Below are positions 7,509 through 8,512 of a DNA stretch of 8,512 bases, piece after piece (the first letter of the stretch is position 1; the number at the start of each line of letters is the position of its first letter). This stretch comes from CAYUQT01 sp964596165. GTDB taxonomy: Bacteria; Planctomycetota; Phycisphaerae; UBA1845; JAFGLZ01. The notes under the pieces are model-generated. The model was not told the origin of the DNA and did not search any database. It saw only the letters and a program-made list of their open reading frames with translations. Both the position numbers and the translations under genes were made by a program. The stretch lies in assembly GCA_964596165.1 (NCBI GenBank), contig CAZQTW010000125.1, positions 1 to 8,512 of the forward strand, in the 5' to 3' direction.

Positions 7509-7739
7509 GTCTGCTGTCTGCTAGTTCTGGCAGATGCCGATTTCGCGGAAGCCCGATATGTCGGGTGCGTCGACTCGTACCGTATGCCGTGTCCTCGATC
7601 TGCTGATGCTCATGGACATGATGGCATTGTCGTGGACTAGCGTCTGTAGCGCTTCACCTGTCGAGTTCACCGCCAGCGGCGGTGATCGTCCGGAAGCGTA
7701 GCCAGTTCCCCTTTTCAACCGAGCTGTTTCCCATCCCCT
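7509..7739. promoter_or_regulatory. Intergenic region upstream of GH115
   Basis: 231 bases between the terminator and the GH115 start, with no supportable gene. A promoter is expected because a terminator lies upstream, but no consensus -35/-10 pair stands out. It contains the perfect dyad at 7667-7685 and, at 7577-7595, a stretch resembling one upstream of the receptor. A 74-codon antisense frame (7521-7745) needs a TTG start inside the GH115 start region and resembles nothing I recognise. Confidence 0.45.
7667..7685. promoter_or_regulatory. Perfect 19-base inverted repeat upstream of GH115 (possible operator)
   Basis: TCACCGCCAGCGGCGGTGA is an 8+3+8 perfect dyad centred at 7676, ending 54 bases before the GH115 ATG. 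The position suits an operator for a dimeric regulator, or a short RNA hairpin in the leader. No T-run follows, so it is not an intrinsic terminator. The symmetry is seen in the sequence; which protein would bind is not known. The upstream NarL-type regulator is one candidate, though NarL-family sites are usually shorter and more AT-rich. Confidence 0.45.
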
Positions 7740-8512
7740 ATGCAACTTCGCTCACTCCTTCCATCGCTGTCCGCCTTGGCGGCTGTTCTATTTGTCGTTT
7801 CAGCACATGCGGCGCCCAGCCTTGGGCTTTCAGCCGATTTTGTCACGGACACTGCTCCATCCGCCGCTGCCTTCCCGTTGGTGACGGCATCAGGCGTTGC
7901 TCCTCTCTGGTTTGATGCGGCCGACTGGCCCGGCGTTGTGCGCGCCGTTGGCGATCTCCAGGCCGATATCGAACGCGTTACCTCCCGCAAACCGGCGGCT
8001 TTATACGAATGCCCGAGCGCATCCGCTGTGGTCATCGTTGGCACTCTGGGCAAGTCCGCTGCCATCGATGCGCTGGTCGCCGCTGGCAAACTCGATGCCA
8101 GCGATCTGCGCGGCAAGTGGGAGAGCTTCGTCATCACGACCGTCGTTCAGCCGCTACCCGGTGTGGAGCGTGCGCTCGTGATCGCCGGCAGCGACAAGCG
8201 CGGCACGATCTACGGAATCTACGAGCTTTCCGAGCAGCTCGGCGTTTCCCCCTGGTACTGGTGGGCCGATGTGCCGCCGAAGAAGCGCGCCGAGGCATAT
8301 GTGCTGCCCGGCCGTTATGCTTCCGGTGAGCCCGTCGTCCGCTACCGCGGTATCTTCCTCAACGACGAGCGGCCTTGCCTGACCGGCTGGGCCAAGGAGA
8401 AGTTCGGCGGGATCAACTCGAAGTTCTACACCAAGGTCTTCGAGCTCCTCCTGCGCCTGCGCGCCAACTACCTCTGGCCGGCGATGTGGGACAACGCCTT
8501 CAACGAGGACGA
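7740..8512 (+). CDS. GH115 alpha-glucuronidase, 3'-truncated by the window edge
   Basis: Exported glycoside hydrolase family 115 enzyme. Characterised members remove (4-O-methyl)-glucuronic acid side groups from glucuronoxylan or related glucuronidated glycans such as arabinogalactan. 257 codons plus two bases are visible; the family is usually around 800-1000 residues, so well over half is missing. The ATG at 7740 begins a clear Sec signal peptide (MQLRSLLPS, then LSALAAVLFVVSAHA, cleavage after about residue 24), which decides the start although no Shine-Dalgarno is visible. The N-terminal domain spans about 45-190 and includes VIAGSDKRGTIYGIYELSEQ and VSPWYWWADVPP. The catalytic-domain opening follows from about 200: VRYRGIFLNDERPCLTGWA, then KFGGINSKFY, then LRLRANYLWPAMWDNAFNED, wording I know from GH115. 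No lipobox is visible, so a periplasmic location is likely. Catalytic residues further on cannot be checked. The family call is strong; the exact substrate is open. Confidence 0.95.
   Translation, partial: MQLRSLLPSLSALAAVLFVVSAHAAPSLGLSADFVTDTAPSAAAFPLVTASGVAPLWFDAADWPGVVRAVGDLQADIERVTSRKPAALYECPSASAVVIVGTLGKSAAIDALVAAGKLDASDLRGKWESFVITTVVQPLPGVERALVIAGSDKRGTIYGIYELSEQLGVSPWYWWADVPPKKRAEAYVLPGRYASGEPVVRYRGIFLNDERPCLTGWAKEKFGGINSKFYTKVFELLLRLRANYLWPAMWDNAFNED

Noticed and set aside
7521..7745. 74-codon - strand frame between receptor and GH115, possibly a gene remnant
   Set aside because: It starts at TTG inside the GH115 signal peptide region, has no ribosome binding site and no recognised similarity, and covers the region expected to hold the GH115 promoter.

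Overview
The window reads as a polysaccharide-utilisation segment from a Gram-negative bacterium, most likely Verrucomicrobiota of the Opitutaceae type. The lineage call is an inference. It rests on the 1246-residue TonB-dependent receptor, whose N-terminus (VVVLTPFEV, then GYVATETLAGTRIRT, then GATDNSTLLQYT) has the wording I associate with Opitutus-like receptors, on the lack of a SusD partner beside it, and on the fairly GC-rich coding sequence. All supported genes are on the + strand. There are no tRNA, rRNA, CRISPR or insertion-sequence signals.

Layout. (1) Bases 2-2773: a sensor histidine kinase already open at the left edge, so its N-terminus is missing. It has a beta-propeller-like periplasmic sensor, a Y_Y_Y domain, one membrane helix, and a HisKA_3/HATPase core. 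(2) 2770-3402: a 210-residue NarL/FixJ-type response regulator, overlapping the kinase stop by an ATGA. (3) 3403-3663: an intergenic leader with hairpins close to the receptor start and no recognisable sigma-70 promoter. (4) 3664-7404: the TonB-dependent receptor. (5) 7405-7739: a GC-rich stem-loop, a strong intrinsic terminator, then about 230 bases holding a perfect 19-base inverted repeat upstream of the next gene. (6) 7740-8512: the 5' part of a GH115 alpha-glucuronidase gene with a signal peptide, running off the right edge.

How the genes may work together (inference from family knowledge and adjacency): the kinase senses a glycan fragment in the periplasm and signals to the response regulator by phosphotransfer. 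The regulator then controls transcription of the outer-membrane receptor and the exported glucuronidase. The receptor would import glucuronic-acid-substituted oligosaccharides, such as glucuronoxylan or arabinogalactan fragments, and the GH115 enzyme would remove the glucuronosyl side groups. The terminator between receptor and GH115 suggests two transcription units rather than one operon.

I see no wholly new system. The points most worth a second look are the split two-component version of a Bacteroidetes-type glycan sensor, the receptor leader hairpins, the 19-base palindrome before GH115, and a 13-base match of the left edge to a common cloning polylinker.
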